The notes below the pieces were generated by a model. The model searched no databases. It was not told the origin of the DNA and saw nothing but the letters and a program-made list of their open reading frames with translations. A program made the translations under genes and the position numbers. DNA of 64,000 nucleotides from Myxococcales bacterium (GTDB lineage Bacteria > Myxococcota_A > Polyangia > Polyangiales > Polyangiaceae): assembly GCA_012514535.1 (NCBI GenBank), contig JAAZAA010000227.1, positions 1 through 64,000 on the forward strand, in the 5' to 3' direction. Positions 1-9,748 of this stretch are shown piece after piece (the stretch's first letter is position 1; each line of letters begins with the position of its first letter).

Positions 1-189
1 GAAGCGCCTCTTCCGCGCCGCCCCGGCGCTCGCTGGCTTCTGGTACGCGCCGGCACCGCGCTTCGTTCCGCGCCTCCGCGGTCGGAGCGCGCACCGTCCC
101 CGCCGTGAGGCGAGGTGCGGAGCGCCCTCGCGCGGTGCATCTTCGAGGCCCAGGCAAGGCTCACGGAGACACCAGCCAGAAATGCCGAA

Positions 190-218
190 CGCCCCTCCGA
201 GGGTTCGCCGGAGGGGCG
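190..218 (-). terminator. Stem-loop downstream of the minus-strand beta-barrel gene
   Basis: Perfect 10-bp arms CGCCCCTCCG (190-199) / CGGAGGGGCG (209-218) just past the stop of the 277..1143 gene; short T-containing tract on the minus strand. Confidence 0.55.
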
Positions 219-276
219 AACTCGAAGGGGCGCTCAGGCGTCGAGGTCCGCTCCGTGAGCCGACCTCTGACGAGCT

Positions 277-1143
277 TCACTCGCTGATCTGGTACTGCGT
301 CGGGAAGAAGAAGCTCACGTTGACCGACATGATCTGGTTGACCTTGAACTGTCGGTCGTCCTCGTTGATCCGGTTGTCGGGGAACGCGCGGTCCGGGCCC
401 GAGCCACCGGTGTCGATGCCGCCGGTGTTCCGCGAGATCGGCAGGAAGCGATACTCCCACCCGAGCGACATCCACTTGCTGAGGTAGAAGCTCAGTCCGA
501 GGCCCGCCGTGGCCGCGATCGCCGTGCGGTCCGCCATGGCGAAGGAATCGGAGCAGTCGCTGCAGTTCGCTCGCTCGTTGAGGCTCACGAAGGCCGGCCC
601 GCCGAAGACGTACAGATCCGTATCGACGTAGACGTTGTTGAAGAGCCCGAGCTTGCCTCGGAAGGGCACCAGGGTCAGCTGCGGCGCGGCCATCCAGTTG
701 ATGGATCCGAGCTGATCCCGGAAGTCCCGCCCCATGTTCACCGCCGTCAGGCGGCAGTCGAGGGAGTCTCCACCACCGTCCCGGCAGGCGCGGCTCGCGT
801 TCACGTCCTGGATGTTGTCCGAGAGGCCCGTGGGCATCTTGAGGGCGCCGAAGGCTCCCCACACGCCGATCCCCAACCAGTCCGTGAAGTGATAGTTCAG
901 CTTCAGGCCCGGCATGATGTGCCGCTGGTACTCGTCCAGGAGGGTGAAGCTGGCATGCGGGGCCACCTCGACGCGACCCTTGCGGTAGAGGCGCAGCTTG
1001 CGCACGGCCGGTGCCCCAGCCAGCGGGCCCGTGACGTGGATCTCCTGGGCCTCAGCCACATCGGGGAGCGCCAGGAACGCACAGAGGGCGGCGAGCGCCG
1101 TAAGGCCGCGGCTCTTCATCTTCGATGCAGTGTTCGTGCTCAT
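277..1143 (-). CDS. Outer membrane beta-barrel domain protein with signal peptide
   Basis: ORF 277..1914 trimmed to MSTNTASKMKSRGLTALAALCAFLALPDVAEAQ (signal peptide); alternating hydrophobic beta-strand pattern and aromatic C-terminus region. Confidence 0.75.
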   Translation of the reverse strand: MSTNTASKMKSRGLTALAALCAFLALPDVAEAQEIHVTGPLAGAPAVRKLRLYRKGRVEVAPHASFTLLDEYQRHIMPGLKLNYHFTDWLGIGVWGAFGALKMPTGLSDNIQDVNASRACRDGGGDSLDCRLTAVNMGRDFRDQLGSINWMAAPQLTLVPFRGKLGLFNNVYVDTDLYVFGGPAFVSLNERANCSDCSDSFAMADRTAIAATAGLGLSFYLSKWMSLGWEYRFLPISRNTGGIDTGGSGPDRAFPDNRINEDDRQFKVNQIMSVNVSFFFPTQYQISE

Positions 1144-1169
1144 CGTAGTCTGACCTCGCTCCTCGCCTC

Positions 1170-2141
1170 TCACTGCGCCGCCGTCGTGTCTGCACCAGCC
1201 TTCGGGAGCCGGTACTCGAAGGAGAACGGGATGAAAATGGACGCTCCGATCTGGAGCTGCACGTTGTTCGTCAGGCTCGAGTCGCCGAGCCAGTGAGACT
1301 TGTCCCTGGGATCGAGGCCGCTCGTCTGCGCGTCCTCCAGGTTCTCGAGCTTGTCGAGGAAGACGTAGTCGCGAACCTCGAGGAAGCCCGCGAACCAGCG
1401 GTTGACGAACACCTTCAAGCCGAGGCCGGCGTTGAACGCGAGCTTGGGCTCGAACTCGAAGATCCGGTACTCGGGCTCGATGACGGGAATGGGACGCGTG
1501 CTGATCGCACCGACGCCGCCCACGACGTAGAAGTCGTAGTGGAAGATGAAGTCTCCGAAGCCGGCGAACTTGCCGTTGGCGGGGACGTACGTGAAGTTCA
1601 GCGCCGCACCCCAGTCGTACTCGGTCAGAGGCACGCCGACGCGCGCCGCCCTCCGAACCTGGGCGTTGAACTCCTGATCCGTGTTGAAGGGGCCGTAGTA
1701 GTTTCCGTTGATACCAACGGCCAAGGCTTCGGTGATGTAGTAGTTCACCGCCAAGCCGGGACCAGGGTGCCCGACGAACTGGTCGTTGAGGGAGAGGGAC
1801 CAGTAGGGTTGGAGCTCGAAGCGGTTCTTCTTGATGATGAAGCGCTGCTGGACCGCGATGATCTTCTCGTTGAGCGGTTTCGCGGCCTCTTCTTCCATCT
1901 TCAGGGTGGGGCAAGCTTCGGGGTCGATCTCACAGATGTCACCCAAGCCCGATCCACCGTCGTCGATGCCGATGTCGTCGCCGATGTCGTCGCCGATGTC
2001 GTCGGCTCCATCGTCGTCGACGCCATCTTCGACGCCCTCTTCGATGGCGTCCGCATCCTCGTCAGCATCCTGTGCCCAGCTGGCAGTCGGAACCGCCCAC
2101 AATGCGGCTGCCGCAAGGAGCCCGAAGCGAGTCTTCTTCAT
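1170..2141 (-). CDS. Outer membrane beta-barrel domain protein with acidic Asp-rich N-terminal segment
   Basis: Start MKKTRFGLLAAAALWAVPTASWAQ (signal peptide), then DDIGDDIGDDIGIDDGG repeat and beta-barrel-like body. Confidence 0.75.
   Translation of the reverse strand: MKKTRFGLLAAAALWAVPTASWAQDADEDADAIEEGVEDGVDDDGADDIGDDIGDDIGIDDGGSGLGDICEIDPEACPTLKMEEEAAKPLNEKIIAVQQRFIIKKNRFELQPYWSLSLNDQFVGHPGPGLAVNYYITEALAVGINGNYYGPFNTDQEFNAQVRRAARVGVPLTEYDWGAALNFTYVPANGKFAGFGDFIFHYDFYVVGGVGAISTRPIPVIEPEYRIFEFEPKLAFNAGLGLKVFVNRWFAGFLEVRDYVFLDKLENLEDAQTSGLDPRDKSHWLGDSSLTNNVQLQIGASIFIPFSFEYRLPKAGADTTAAQ
1971..2006. repeat. 12-bp coding tandem repeat (gatgtcgtcgcc, about 3 copies)
   Basis: Read directly; encodes the DDIG repeat in the beta-barrel protein. 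Confidence 0.85.
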
Positions 2142-2367
2142 CGATGCCTCTTCAACTCTTCCCAGGAAAGTCCGCAGGCGAAATGCGTGCGGGGTGCTCG
2201 AACCGTCGGAGCTCCCGAAACAACCATCGGGCGCCTTTTTATCGGGTACCAGCCCCGAGGAGCAACCCACAAATGCGTGTAACCATTAGAGAATTCGGCT
2301 AGCCGGAAGTTGCAGCGGGACTATATCACGCGAAAAATCACACGATCAACAGCCAAAAAATTACACT

Positions 2368-3672
2368 TTAAGCGGCAGCGTCCTCTTCGTCCCGTCCGAG
2401 CAGGGCTTCGACGAACGCTTCTGGTGAGAACTCGTGGAGATCATCGGCGCGCTCACCAAGACCTACGTAGCGCACCGGCAGGCGCAGGGTGTCACAGATA
2501 CCCAGCACCACACCTCCCTTGGCAGTCCCGTCCAACTTGGTGAGCACGATGCCCGTCAAGTCGAGGGCCTCGGCGAACTCCTTCGCCTGGGCGAGGGCGT
2601 TCTGCCCGTTGGTGGCGTCGATGACCAACAGGGTCTCGTGGGGCGCGCCAGCGAGTGCTTTGGTGGCGCTCCGAGCGATCTTCTGCATCTCCGCCATGAG
2701 GTTCGTCTTGGTGTGCAGGCGTCCCGCGGTGTCGGCGAGGACCACGTCGGCGCCAAGCTCCTCACCTTTGCGGACAGCGTCGAAAATGACGCTGCTCGGG
2801 TCGGAAGCGTCCTTGCCGGCGACGACGTCACAGCCGACGCGCTCGCCCCAGACCTTGAGCTGCTGCACTGCGGCGGCCCGGAAGGTGTCCCCCGCGGCGA
2901 GCAACACCTGGTTCCCTTCGCCGACGAGCTTCGTCGCGAGCTTGCCGATGGTGGTCGTCTTCCCGGCCCCGTTCACGCCCACCAGGAGCACGACCGTCGG
3001 CTTCGTGCGGGGCACGATCGGGCCCGCGCGGCCATCGACCTCGAGGATGCGGCGCGCTTCTCTGCGGAGGGCCTCCCAGACCTTGGAGGGATCGCTCAAG
3101 TCACCGCGCTCGAGGTCTTCCCGGATCCGATCGAGGATCGTCCGTGTGGTGCTGACGCCCACGTCGGAGGTGAGGAGCACTTCCTCGATCTCCTGGGCGA
3201 TGCTCTCGTCGATCTGCCGGGCGCCGGCGAAGAGGGAGCGGAGCCGACCGAAGAACCCCTCCTGGGACCGGGAGCGGGCGAGCCCCCGGCGCATGCCCTC
3301 GACGTCCACCATGGGGCGGCGCGGTGCCCCGACCTCGGCGGGCGCTTCGACGGGAACGGCGCCATCCGTCGTGAGGGGCTCGGCGCCTGCTTGCCCCGCG
3401 GGCGCGCCCTGCGGTTCCTCCGGTGCCCCACGAGTCTCCGCCTGGACATCGGCGGCGGCCCCAGTCGCCGCGGGCGCCTGGTCACGCGGGCTCGCGGGCT
3501 GAGGGCTCGCCGCCTGGGGAGCAGCACCGGGGCGTTGGCGCGCGGCCTCGCCGCGAAGCTCGGGGCGCGCCACCGTGGGCCGCGTCGCCGGCGCCTCGCC
3601 ACCGCTCTTTTTGAGCAGGAAGAAGGCGACGATCAGGACCGCCGCTACCACCAGAACGATAGCTATTGTCAT
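2368..3672 (-). CDS. ftsY: Signal recognition particle receptor FtsY
   Basis: GVNGAGKTTTIGKLA, DTAGRLHTKTNLMAEM, TKLDGTAKGG motifs of the SRP-GTPase NG domain; N-terminal TM helix and A/P-rich linker. Confidence 0.95.
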   Translation of the reverse strand: MTIAIVLVVAAVLIVAFFLLKKSGGEAPATRPTVARPELRGEAARQRPGAAPQAASPQPASPRDQAPAATGAAADVQAETRGAPEEPQGAPAGQAGAEPLTTDGAVPVEAPAEVGAPRRPMVDVEGMRRGLARSRSQEGFFGRLRSLFAGARQIDESIAQEIEEVLLTSDVGVSTTRTILDRIREDLERGDLSDPSKVWEALRREARRILEVDGRAGPIVPRTKPTVVLLVGVNGAGKTTTIGKLATKLVGEGNQVLLAAGDTFRAAAVQQLKVWGERVGCDVVAGKDASDPSSVIFDAVRKGEELGADVVLADTAGRLHTKTNLMAEMQKIARSATKALAGAPHETLLVIDATNGQNALAQAKEFAEALDLTGIVLTKLDGTAKGGVVLGICDTLRLPVRYVGLGERADDLHEFSPEAFVEALLGRDEEDAAA

Positions 3673-3812
3673 CGTATCGAGACCCCAGCGCCCATGCGCT
3701 CAGCGCGCGGACTATAGGAACCGGCTCAGTGGGGCGTCAATGGAAAGCCCGGGGATCCTTCGATTCTCGGAGAAGCAGGCTCGCGGTTCGGGGCGGTCTC
3801 CCTCCGCTCACA

Positions 3813-5603
3813 TCACGGGGGCTCGGCTTCCCGCAGATGACGCTCGACGTCCTCGTCGGGGGCGATCGGTCCAAAGGCAGCCTCTTCGACCTGCTTGGCC
3901 CAGCGCGCGGTCGCTTCTTCCGAGCGGGCCTCGGCCGTGTCGGCGATGTGCGCCGGAGTAGGGGGGAGGGGACCGGACCAGGGAGGACCCTTGCGTCGAG
4001 CCCACGAGAGCAGCTGGTCCAGGATCGCGCGCCGTAGACCACTGAGATGGATCATGAGCCGTCCGCGGCGGGGGAGCGGGCGCTCGAGGGGGGCGTAGCC
4101 GGGAGCTCGCACCCGCAGGCGGGGGCTCACGCCATCGAACTCCGGGGAGCCCCTGTCGACCTCCAGGTGAAACACACCGTCCGCGTTCGTGCGCGTGGTG
4201 GCGATCACCCGCACCTGCTCGAGGGTGGGCCGGAGGGCATCGACGATCGCATCGGCAATCGCGGCGCCGGTGTGAGCGTCGAGGACCTGACCTGCCAGTC
4301 CCTCCGCGTCCTCGTCGAGCACGTCGAGGGTGGCCCGCCCCGGAGGCACGCGTGGACGATCCTTGTCTCCGTCGAGGGGCTTGCGGCCGGGGCGTCGCCA
4401 GATGACGAGCACCCACGTCACCAGGGCGGCGGCTGCGGCGAACCAAGGGAGCCGTGACCAGGGGTTCGGGGGAGCCAAGGTCAGCTCGACGGTGGTCGGC
4501 GGCCCGGGGAGCCACCAGGGCGCGTTCGGAACGTAGCGAAGTGTGAGAGGTGCGCCGGCGCCAGCGTCCTCGCGAGCAGCGCGGAGAGCGGCCAAGAGAT
4601 CGTCCGTCGGGGCGAGGTGGAGGCGCCCGACGCCGTCCGTCACGGGGCCGGCTCCGATCCGCCGATCGTGCCAGAACGCCTCGACGCTGCCGGTGGGGAC
4701 GGCGCCTCGGGTCCAACGTACGGCCACAGGGAGCTCGGCGGGGAGCGCCTGCTCGTCGAGCTGGAGCGCGCCAGGAGCGTCGACGTGAACTCGCGCCGTC
4801 TTCGAGATCCTGCGCAGGACCTCCGCGGAGGCCCATGTGGTGTCGCCCGCGAACCGTGCGGCGAGCGTCGCCGGTCCGGGAGGGCCGAGCTCCGTCGCCG
4901 AGAGCTCGAGCCGACCACGCTCTCCGGGGACGAGCTGGGCGACCCCGAGGCGGCGCCGCTGTCCGTGGGGGCTCTCGAGAGTCAGCTCGATGCTCACGGC
5001 AGACCACGGCGCCGCGAGGCGCGCGGCGCCATCGTCTCGGGTGGGGCGGGGGAGCGCGTCGATCTCGAACACGTGGACCGGCGTGTCGAGCGGGAGATCG
5101 GGCGGCGTGGTGAGGACGAGGTCGAGGGCTCGAGGAGCCGGCGCCGCGCGGAGCTCGAGCTCCGCGGCGCTCAGGAAGCCGTTCGGGTCCTCGTAGCGGA
5201 GGTGGATCGGGCTCCCTTCGAGCTCCGCGGCCAACTCGAAGCAGTAGACACCGCCGGCGGAGGTCGTGAGCAACAGCTCCCGCCCAGAGCGGCGGAGGGG
5301 TGCCTCCGCGTCGCAGGGCTCCACGCCCCGGTGCGCCTGCTCGACTCGCAATCGCACGGACGCTCCGGATACGGGACGACCAGCGTCGTCGATCAATCCT
5401 CCTTCGACGCGGAGGCGACCCTCGCTCGTGCGCGTGACGCGTCCTTCCAGCGTCGTCGAACCGAGGACGCGCAGGGAGCGCTCCGCACCCGACGCTTGGG
5501 CGGACCAACCTGCGAGGAGGCCGAAGAGAACGAGCGCCGCTCGTCGGGTCCGCCCGAGAGCTCGCGGGGCCCGACCGGTCTTGCGTGGAGATACGGCCGA
5601 CAC
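3813..5603 (-). CDS. Carboxypeptidase-regulatory-like / Ig-like domain membrane protein
   Basis: Minus ORF 3813..5966; GRPVSGASVRLRVE and ADGVFHLEV type CarboxypepD_reg motifs, one TM segment (LPWFAAAAALVTWVLVIW). Start uncertain (GTG at 5603 proposed). Confidence 0.6.
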   Translation of the reverse strand: MSAVSPRKTGRAPRALGRTRRAALVLFGLLAGWSAQASGAERSLRVLGSTTLEGRVTRTSEGRLRVEGGLIDDAGRPVSGASVRLRVEQAHRGVEPCDAEAPLRRSGRELLLTTSAGGVYCFELAAELEGSPIHLRYEDPNGFLSAAELELRAAPAPRALDLVLTTPPDLPLDTPVHVFEIDALPRPTRDDGAARLAAPWSAVSIELTLESPHGQRRRLGVAQLVPGERGRLELSATELGPPGPATLAARFAGDTTWASAEVLRRISKTARVHVDAPGALQLDEQALPAELPVAVRWTRGAVPTGSVEAFWHDRRIGAGPVTDGVGRLHLAPTDDLLAALRAAREDAGAGAPLTLRYVPNAPWWLPGPPTTVELTLAPPNPWSRLPWFAAAAALVTWVLVIWRRPGRKPLDGDKDRPRVPPGRATLDVLDEDAEGLAGQVLDAHTGAAIADAIVDALRPTLEQVRVIATTRTNADGVFHLEVDRGSPEFDGVSPRLRVRAPGYAPLERPLPRRGRLMIHLSGLRRAILDQLLSWARRKGPPWSGPLPPTPAHIADTAEARSEEATARWAKQVEEAAFGPIAPDEDVERHLREAEPP

Positions 5604-6075
5604 GTGTCCGGCGGCATCGTACACGAGCGGAGGAGCGGCGCACGGCGAAAGGCCGTTCGGAGGCAGGCGCGCGAGGGTCGTTCGGTCCCGAAGTGCTCGA
5701 GGTGAAGCTCGAGGTGTGTTTGTCTGGCGGGGCGCTGCCGTCCTGGGCGGGGTGAGGGGAAGCATCGACCTGCAGAGGAGTGATGGCCGGTGGTGGTCGG
5801 TGCCGCTCCGCCGGAGGTGGCGCCAGTTCGGGGAGCGTGTGGGATGGTTCGATCGTCGGGTACCGCCCGGGGGTTGTCGGGGGGTGCGCCGGCGATCCGC
5901 GGGCACGGGCGCACAGGAGCTGCAGCCGAAAGGTGGGGTCATCTCCGTGGTACGGGAGGTCGGCACTCACAGGGACACACGAAACTGCGGCGCGCCGGGA
6001 AGGCAAAGGACGGAGCGGACGAAAACCCTACGACCCACTCTCCCAGGTCATCCGAACGTGATATCGTCCTCCGAC

Positions 6076-6891
6076 ATGCAGCGCTTGCTGGTTGCCACCC
6101 TCGTCGCTTCGGCGCTCACGTTCGGAGGCGTGGTGACCCCCCGCACTGCGAGCGCACAGGACGCGGTCGAGCGGCACATCGCACTGCTCAAGCGCAGTGA
6201 TGACTTCCGCGTGCGGACCCAGGCCGCCCTCGCCCTGGGCGCGTCGAAGGACAAGCGGGCGCTCGTGCCCCTGTGTCACGCCCTCGACGATGGAAACCGC
6301 ACGGTGCGCATCGCTTCGGCGTCCGCGCTGGGACGCCTGCGCCTCGGAGGGAAGGGCTGCCTGGAGCGGCGTTTGAGCGTCGAGGATCAGGAGGCGGTGA
6401 AGTCATCGATCCAACGCGCCCTCGAGGCAGTGGGCGGCGCGAGCGCGGAGGAGGCGGCGCCGACGATTGATGGATCCACCAAATACTACGTCGCCCTGGG
6501 CAAGGTGGTGAACGCGTCGCCGGAGCACGCGAGCAAGGTGCGCGCGAACATGACCGGCGCCGCCCGTGAGCTCGGCGGTTACGCGGTGGCCCCCGAGAAC
6601 GAGACCCAGGCGCAAGCTCAGGCGCTCCTGAAGAAGCACCCCAAGGTCAAGGCCTTCTATCTCGCCCCGACCTTGACGCCGCCGTCCTACGAGGGGGGGA
6701 ACCTGACGATCCGGATTTCGGTCGCGATGCTCAGCTATCCCGACAAGGTCATGCTGGGGCAGTTCTCCGTGAAGCTCACACAGGAGGGCGTCTCGGGGAA
6801 GAACCCCCAGGCGGAGCTGGAGCTCGTCGGCATGGCGGCGGAGAGCGCCATGAAGAAGTTCGCCAAGCACGCAGGAGCTCTTGGATCCTGA
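6076..6891 (+). CDS. Exported HEAT-repeat domain protein
   Basis: MQRLLVATLVASALTFGGVVTPRTASAQ signal peptide, then HEAT-like repeats (RTQAALALGASKDKRALVPLCHALDDGNRTVRIASASALGRL). Confidence 0.75.
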   Translation: MQRLLVATLVASALTFGGVVTPRTASAQDAVERHIALLKRSDDFRVRTQAALALGASKDKRALVPLCHALDDGNRTVRIASASALGRLRLGGKGCLERRLSVEDQEAVKSSIQRALEAVGGASAEEAAPTIDGSTKYYVALGKVVNASPEHASKVRANMTGAARELGGYAVAPENETQAQAQALLKKHPKVKAFYLAPTLTPPSYEGGNLTIRISVAMLSYPDKVMLGQFSVKLTQEGVSGKNPQAELELVGMAAESAMKKFAKHAGALGS

Positions 6892-7113
6892 GGTGACACG
6901 GCGTCGAGGCGCGTCCGTCGGAGGTCCGCGGGGCGAGGCGTGGGTGGGGATTCTTGCACGCGGGCGCGTGACCACCCTACGATCCAAAGAGCGCGCCGCG
7001 CGCCCCCGGCCGGGAACCATCACGGAAGACCTGCAAAGGCGCTTCTCCCCGCCGCTCCCCGAGAGATCCTAGTCCAGGCATCCTACGTCCAAGCAAGAGC
7101 GAAGCAGGCGATC

Positions 7114-7905
7114 ATGTCAGATGCAGCAATGACAGTGCGACGTGGCGGACAGGGAAAGCGACGCGTCCGCAACTTCCTCCTCGATCGGAACTTCCAGCTC
7201 AAGTACGCGGGCTACCTCGTCGCCATCGCGCTGGTGCTGAGCGTCTCCTTGGGGGCGGTGTTGTGGCGCACGGGCGCGACCGTGGTGGCGCAGAGTCGCG
7301 AGAACGTGCGGCGGGGTGAGCAGATCGTCGCCCTCGGCAACGAGGTCGTCAGCGAGTCGCGCAAGGTCAGCGCCGTGGTCCGGATGAACATCGTCAAGGA
7401 TCCCGACTACCGGGACAATCCGGACCTGTTGGCGGCCTTCAACGCGGATGCGGAGTCCCAGGACGCCCGCCTCGCGTCCCAGCAGCGTCAGCTGGAGCAG
7501 CAGCGCATCGAGCTCGCGGAGCAGTCGGAGCACCTCGCCTCGTCACAGCGGCGCATGCTGTGGACCCTCGTGGTCGTCCTGCTCGTGCTCGTGCTCGCCA
7601 TCGGCGCCGCGGGCATCGTCGTCACCCACAAGGTGGCCGGGCCCATCTTCAAGATGAAGCGGCAGCTCGGGGACGTCGCGCAGGGCAACCTGCGCTTGCC
7701 CGCCGGGCTGCGGAAGGGGGACGAGCTCGTCGAGTTCCACGAGGCGTTCCGCGAGATGGTGGTCCGCTTGAGAGAGGACCGGGAGCGACAGCTCGCCGTG
7801 ATCGACGCGACCCTGGCGGAGCTCGCCGAGAGGAGCGAAGGAGCACGGCTCGAGGGGTTGCGAGAGCTGCGCGCCGATCTCGAGCGCTCCCTCGAGCCGC
7901 GATGA
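7114..7905 (+). CDS. Membrane HAMP-domain signalling protein without recognisable output domain
   Basis: Two TM helices flanking a periplasmic coiled segment; HAMP-like GPIFKMKRQLGDVAQGNLRLPAGLRKGDELVEFHEAFREMVVRL. Confidence 0.7.
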   Translation: MSDAAMTVRRGGQGKRRVRNFLLDRNFQLKYAGYLVAIALVLSVSLGAVLWRTGATVVAQSRENVRRGEQIVALGNEVVSESRKVSAVVRMNIVKDPDYRDNPDLLAAFNADAESQDARLASQQRQLEQQRIELAEQSEHLASSQRRMLWTLVVVLLVLVLAIGAAGIVVTHKVAGPIFKMKRQLGDVAQGNLRLPAGLRKGDELVEFHEAFREMVVRLREDRERQLAVIDATLAELAERSEGARLEGLRELRADLERSLEPR

Positions 7906-7975
7906 ACGGCCCCCGGTGATCGCCGGGCCGTCGACGGGAGCAGCGCGATCCGATCGCTCCGGAGCCCTGGGCAAC

Positions 7976-8350
7976 TCAAAAGGCACCCTCGACGTACTCC
8001 ACGGCGGGACCCGTAGTGCCGAAGGTCACCGCCGCCGCATCGAACCGCATCCGCTCCACCGAGGCATCGTTGCGGTAACGCATGCGCCACAGGCGCTCCC
8101 CCGCCCACCGGATCCGCTTCCGTTTGAGGGCGGAGATGCTCCCGAAGCCGCTCGTCCAGGCACCGGGACCTCGCGTGCGGACCTCCACGACCACGACCAG
8201 AGCGCCCTGGCGAGCGACGATGTCGATCTCGAGCGCTCCGAGGCGCAGGTTCGTGGCCTCGATGCTGAAGCCGCGACCCAGGAGGTAGTCGACCACGAGC
8301 CCCTCTGCCTCGCGGCCCACGCGGTGGCGTTCGCTCATCCTCTTCCCCAT
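7976..8350 (-). CDS. YraN/UPF0102 family protein (endonuclease-like fold)
   Basis: GREAEGLVVDYLLGRGFSIEATNLRLGALEIDIVARQGALVVVVEVRTR matches the UPF0102 signature. Start at 8350 or 8338. Confidence 0.85.
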   Translation of the reverse strand: MGKRMSERHRVGREAEGLVVDYLLGRGFSIEATNLRLGALEIDIVARQGALVVVVEVRTRGPGAWTSGFGSISALKRKRIRWAGERLWRMRYRNDASVERMRFDAAAVTFGTTGPAVEYVEGAF

Positions 8351-8359
8351 CCCTCCAGA

Positions 8360-8400
8360 GCACAAAATGAAACGAGGCGCACCCCCTGGGGATGCGCCTC
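8360..8400 (-). terminator. Intrinsic terminator downstream of the Cys-rich lipoprotein gene
   Basis: Minus strand GAGGCGCATCCCCAGGGGGTGCGCCTC followed by GTTTCATTTTGTG. Confidence 0.7.
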
Positions 8401-8421
8401 GATCCACTCGACTCCTGCTGC

Positions 8422-9084
8422 TCAGTCGTTGTAGGGCGGGTTCGCGCCGCCGCCGCCGCAGTTGCCTTCTTCGGGGTTGCACTCGCGGACGTCCGAGTCC
8501 GTCTCGTACTGGGTACCGTTCTTCACGCAGTACGATCCGGCGAGCTGCTCACGCCCGACGCCCAGGTTGTCCACCAACTCACGGCAGGTGAAGCCGCTGG
8601 GGCACTCGCAGTAGTTCGCGTTGGGATCCGGTCCCGCGCAGCGACAGGAGCAGTACACCGCTCGGTCCGCCCGGCGCTCCACGCGCTGGGGCCGCACGGC
8701 GACGCTGATACGGTCCTCGACCTGGGAGCCGTCCTGCCCGGGGACGCGGCAGGAGGCCGCATAGTCCGGCGACCCCGGCATGCAGTTCGCGGGATCCTTA
8801 CACTTCTCGGCCGTCTCCTCCGTCTGGCCGTAGGGGCAGCTCACCCGTCCCTGGAAGTGATTCACGAGGCAGACGCGCGTGAGGCACTGGAACGACTTGC
8901 TCTCGACGTTCACCTGCTCCACGGAGTAGCCCGTAAAGTCCGCGGCGTACTCATCCTCGGGCGTGCAGGGATCGCCCACGCCGCCAGGCTCGCACCCCAG
9001 GCTCAGCAGTCCCGTCGCCAAGAGCCCCAACGCAGCCAGGAGGCGGGCCCCGCGAACACTGTTCTCGCGCATAGTTTTCCTCAT
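8422..9084 (-). CDS. Cysteine-rich lipoprotein, function unknown
   Basis: MRKTMRENSVRGARLLAALGLLATGLLSLGCEPGG lipobox; many Cys residues. Confidence 0.7.
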   Translation of the reverse strand: MRKTMRENSVRGARLLAALGLLATGLLSLGCEPGGVGDPCTPEDEYAADFTGYSVEQVNVESKSFQCLTRVCLVNHFQGRVSCPYGQTEETAEKCKDPANCMPGSPDYAASCRVPGQDGSQVEDRISVAVRPQRVERRADRAVYCSCRCAGPDPNANYCECPSGFTCRELVDNLGVGREQLAGSYCVKNGTQYETDSDVRECNPEEGNCGGGGANPPYND

Positions 9085-9718
9085 GATAGGGGGGCGCGAC
9101 GACCGGTGAAATTCCGTCGCTGCCGCAGCGGCGGTAAGCTACCTGACCTCCGAGAACGCCGTCAACGTCAATCAAACCGCGAAATTCGCTCAGCCTTCCC
9201 TCTCCGACGGAAGCTTACCGCGTGGGCGGTCATCGCGCGGGGGCCCGCAGGTCCAGGCACACACTTCGATACCTGCGCTCCTCCTCCTTATGCTCCAGGA
9301 GGCTGCCTCGTCTCCACCTCGCCCCAGCCCGCGGCGGGGCGTGGCAGGCGATGAGCGATCCGAGAGACGTCCAACCCGACGCCTCGAGGGGCCGGAGCGG
9401 CCGCGAGCTCGCAGCGACGCGCTCGGGAAGGCGCAGGTCGAAGGGCAGGGGGGCGGTGTCCCGGGCCCCGGCAGCCCCCTTGGAGCGGGCGAGAAATCGT
9501 GGCCCGCGGAGGACGATTCCCGCGCCCGCCGCTGGCGCTCTCGTCCTCCCCCGTGAGACGATGTGCCCCGGCGACAGGGGGCGACATCGACCCACCCTGG
9601 GCGACGACGGAAGTGCGGCCCGCAGTCCCATTTCTCTCCCGCTCGGGAAGCGCGATTCAGGAATTTTACCTTGATGAGAGAACCGTTGCAGGGGCGTGCA
9701 GGCACACCCGAAGGGCGC

Positions 9719-9748
9719 TTGACAAGTAATTGCAGTGGTATCTAACAT
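9719..9748 (+). promoter_or_regulatory. Candidate sigma70-type promoter upstream of the TPR/glt-like locus
   Basis: TTGACA (9719-9724), 18-bp spacer, TAACAT (9743-9748). Confidence 0.4.
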
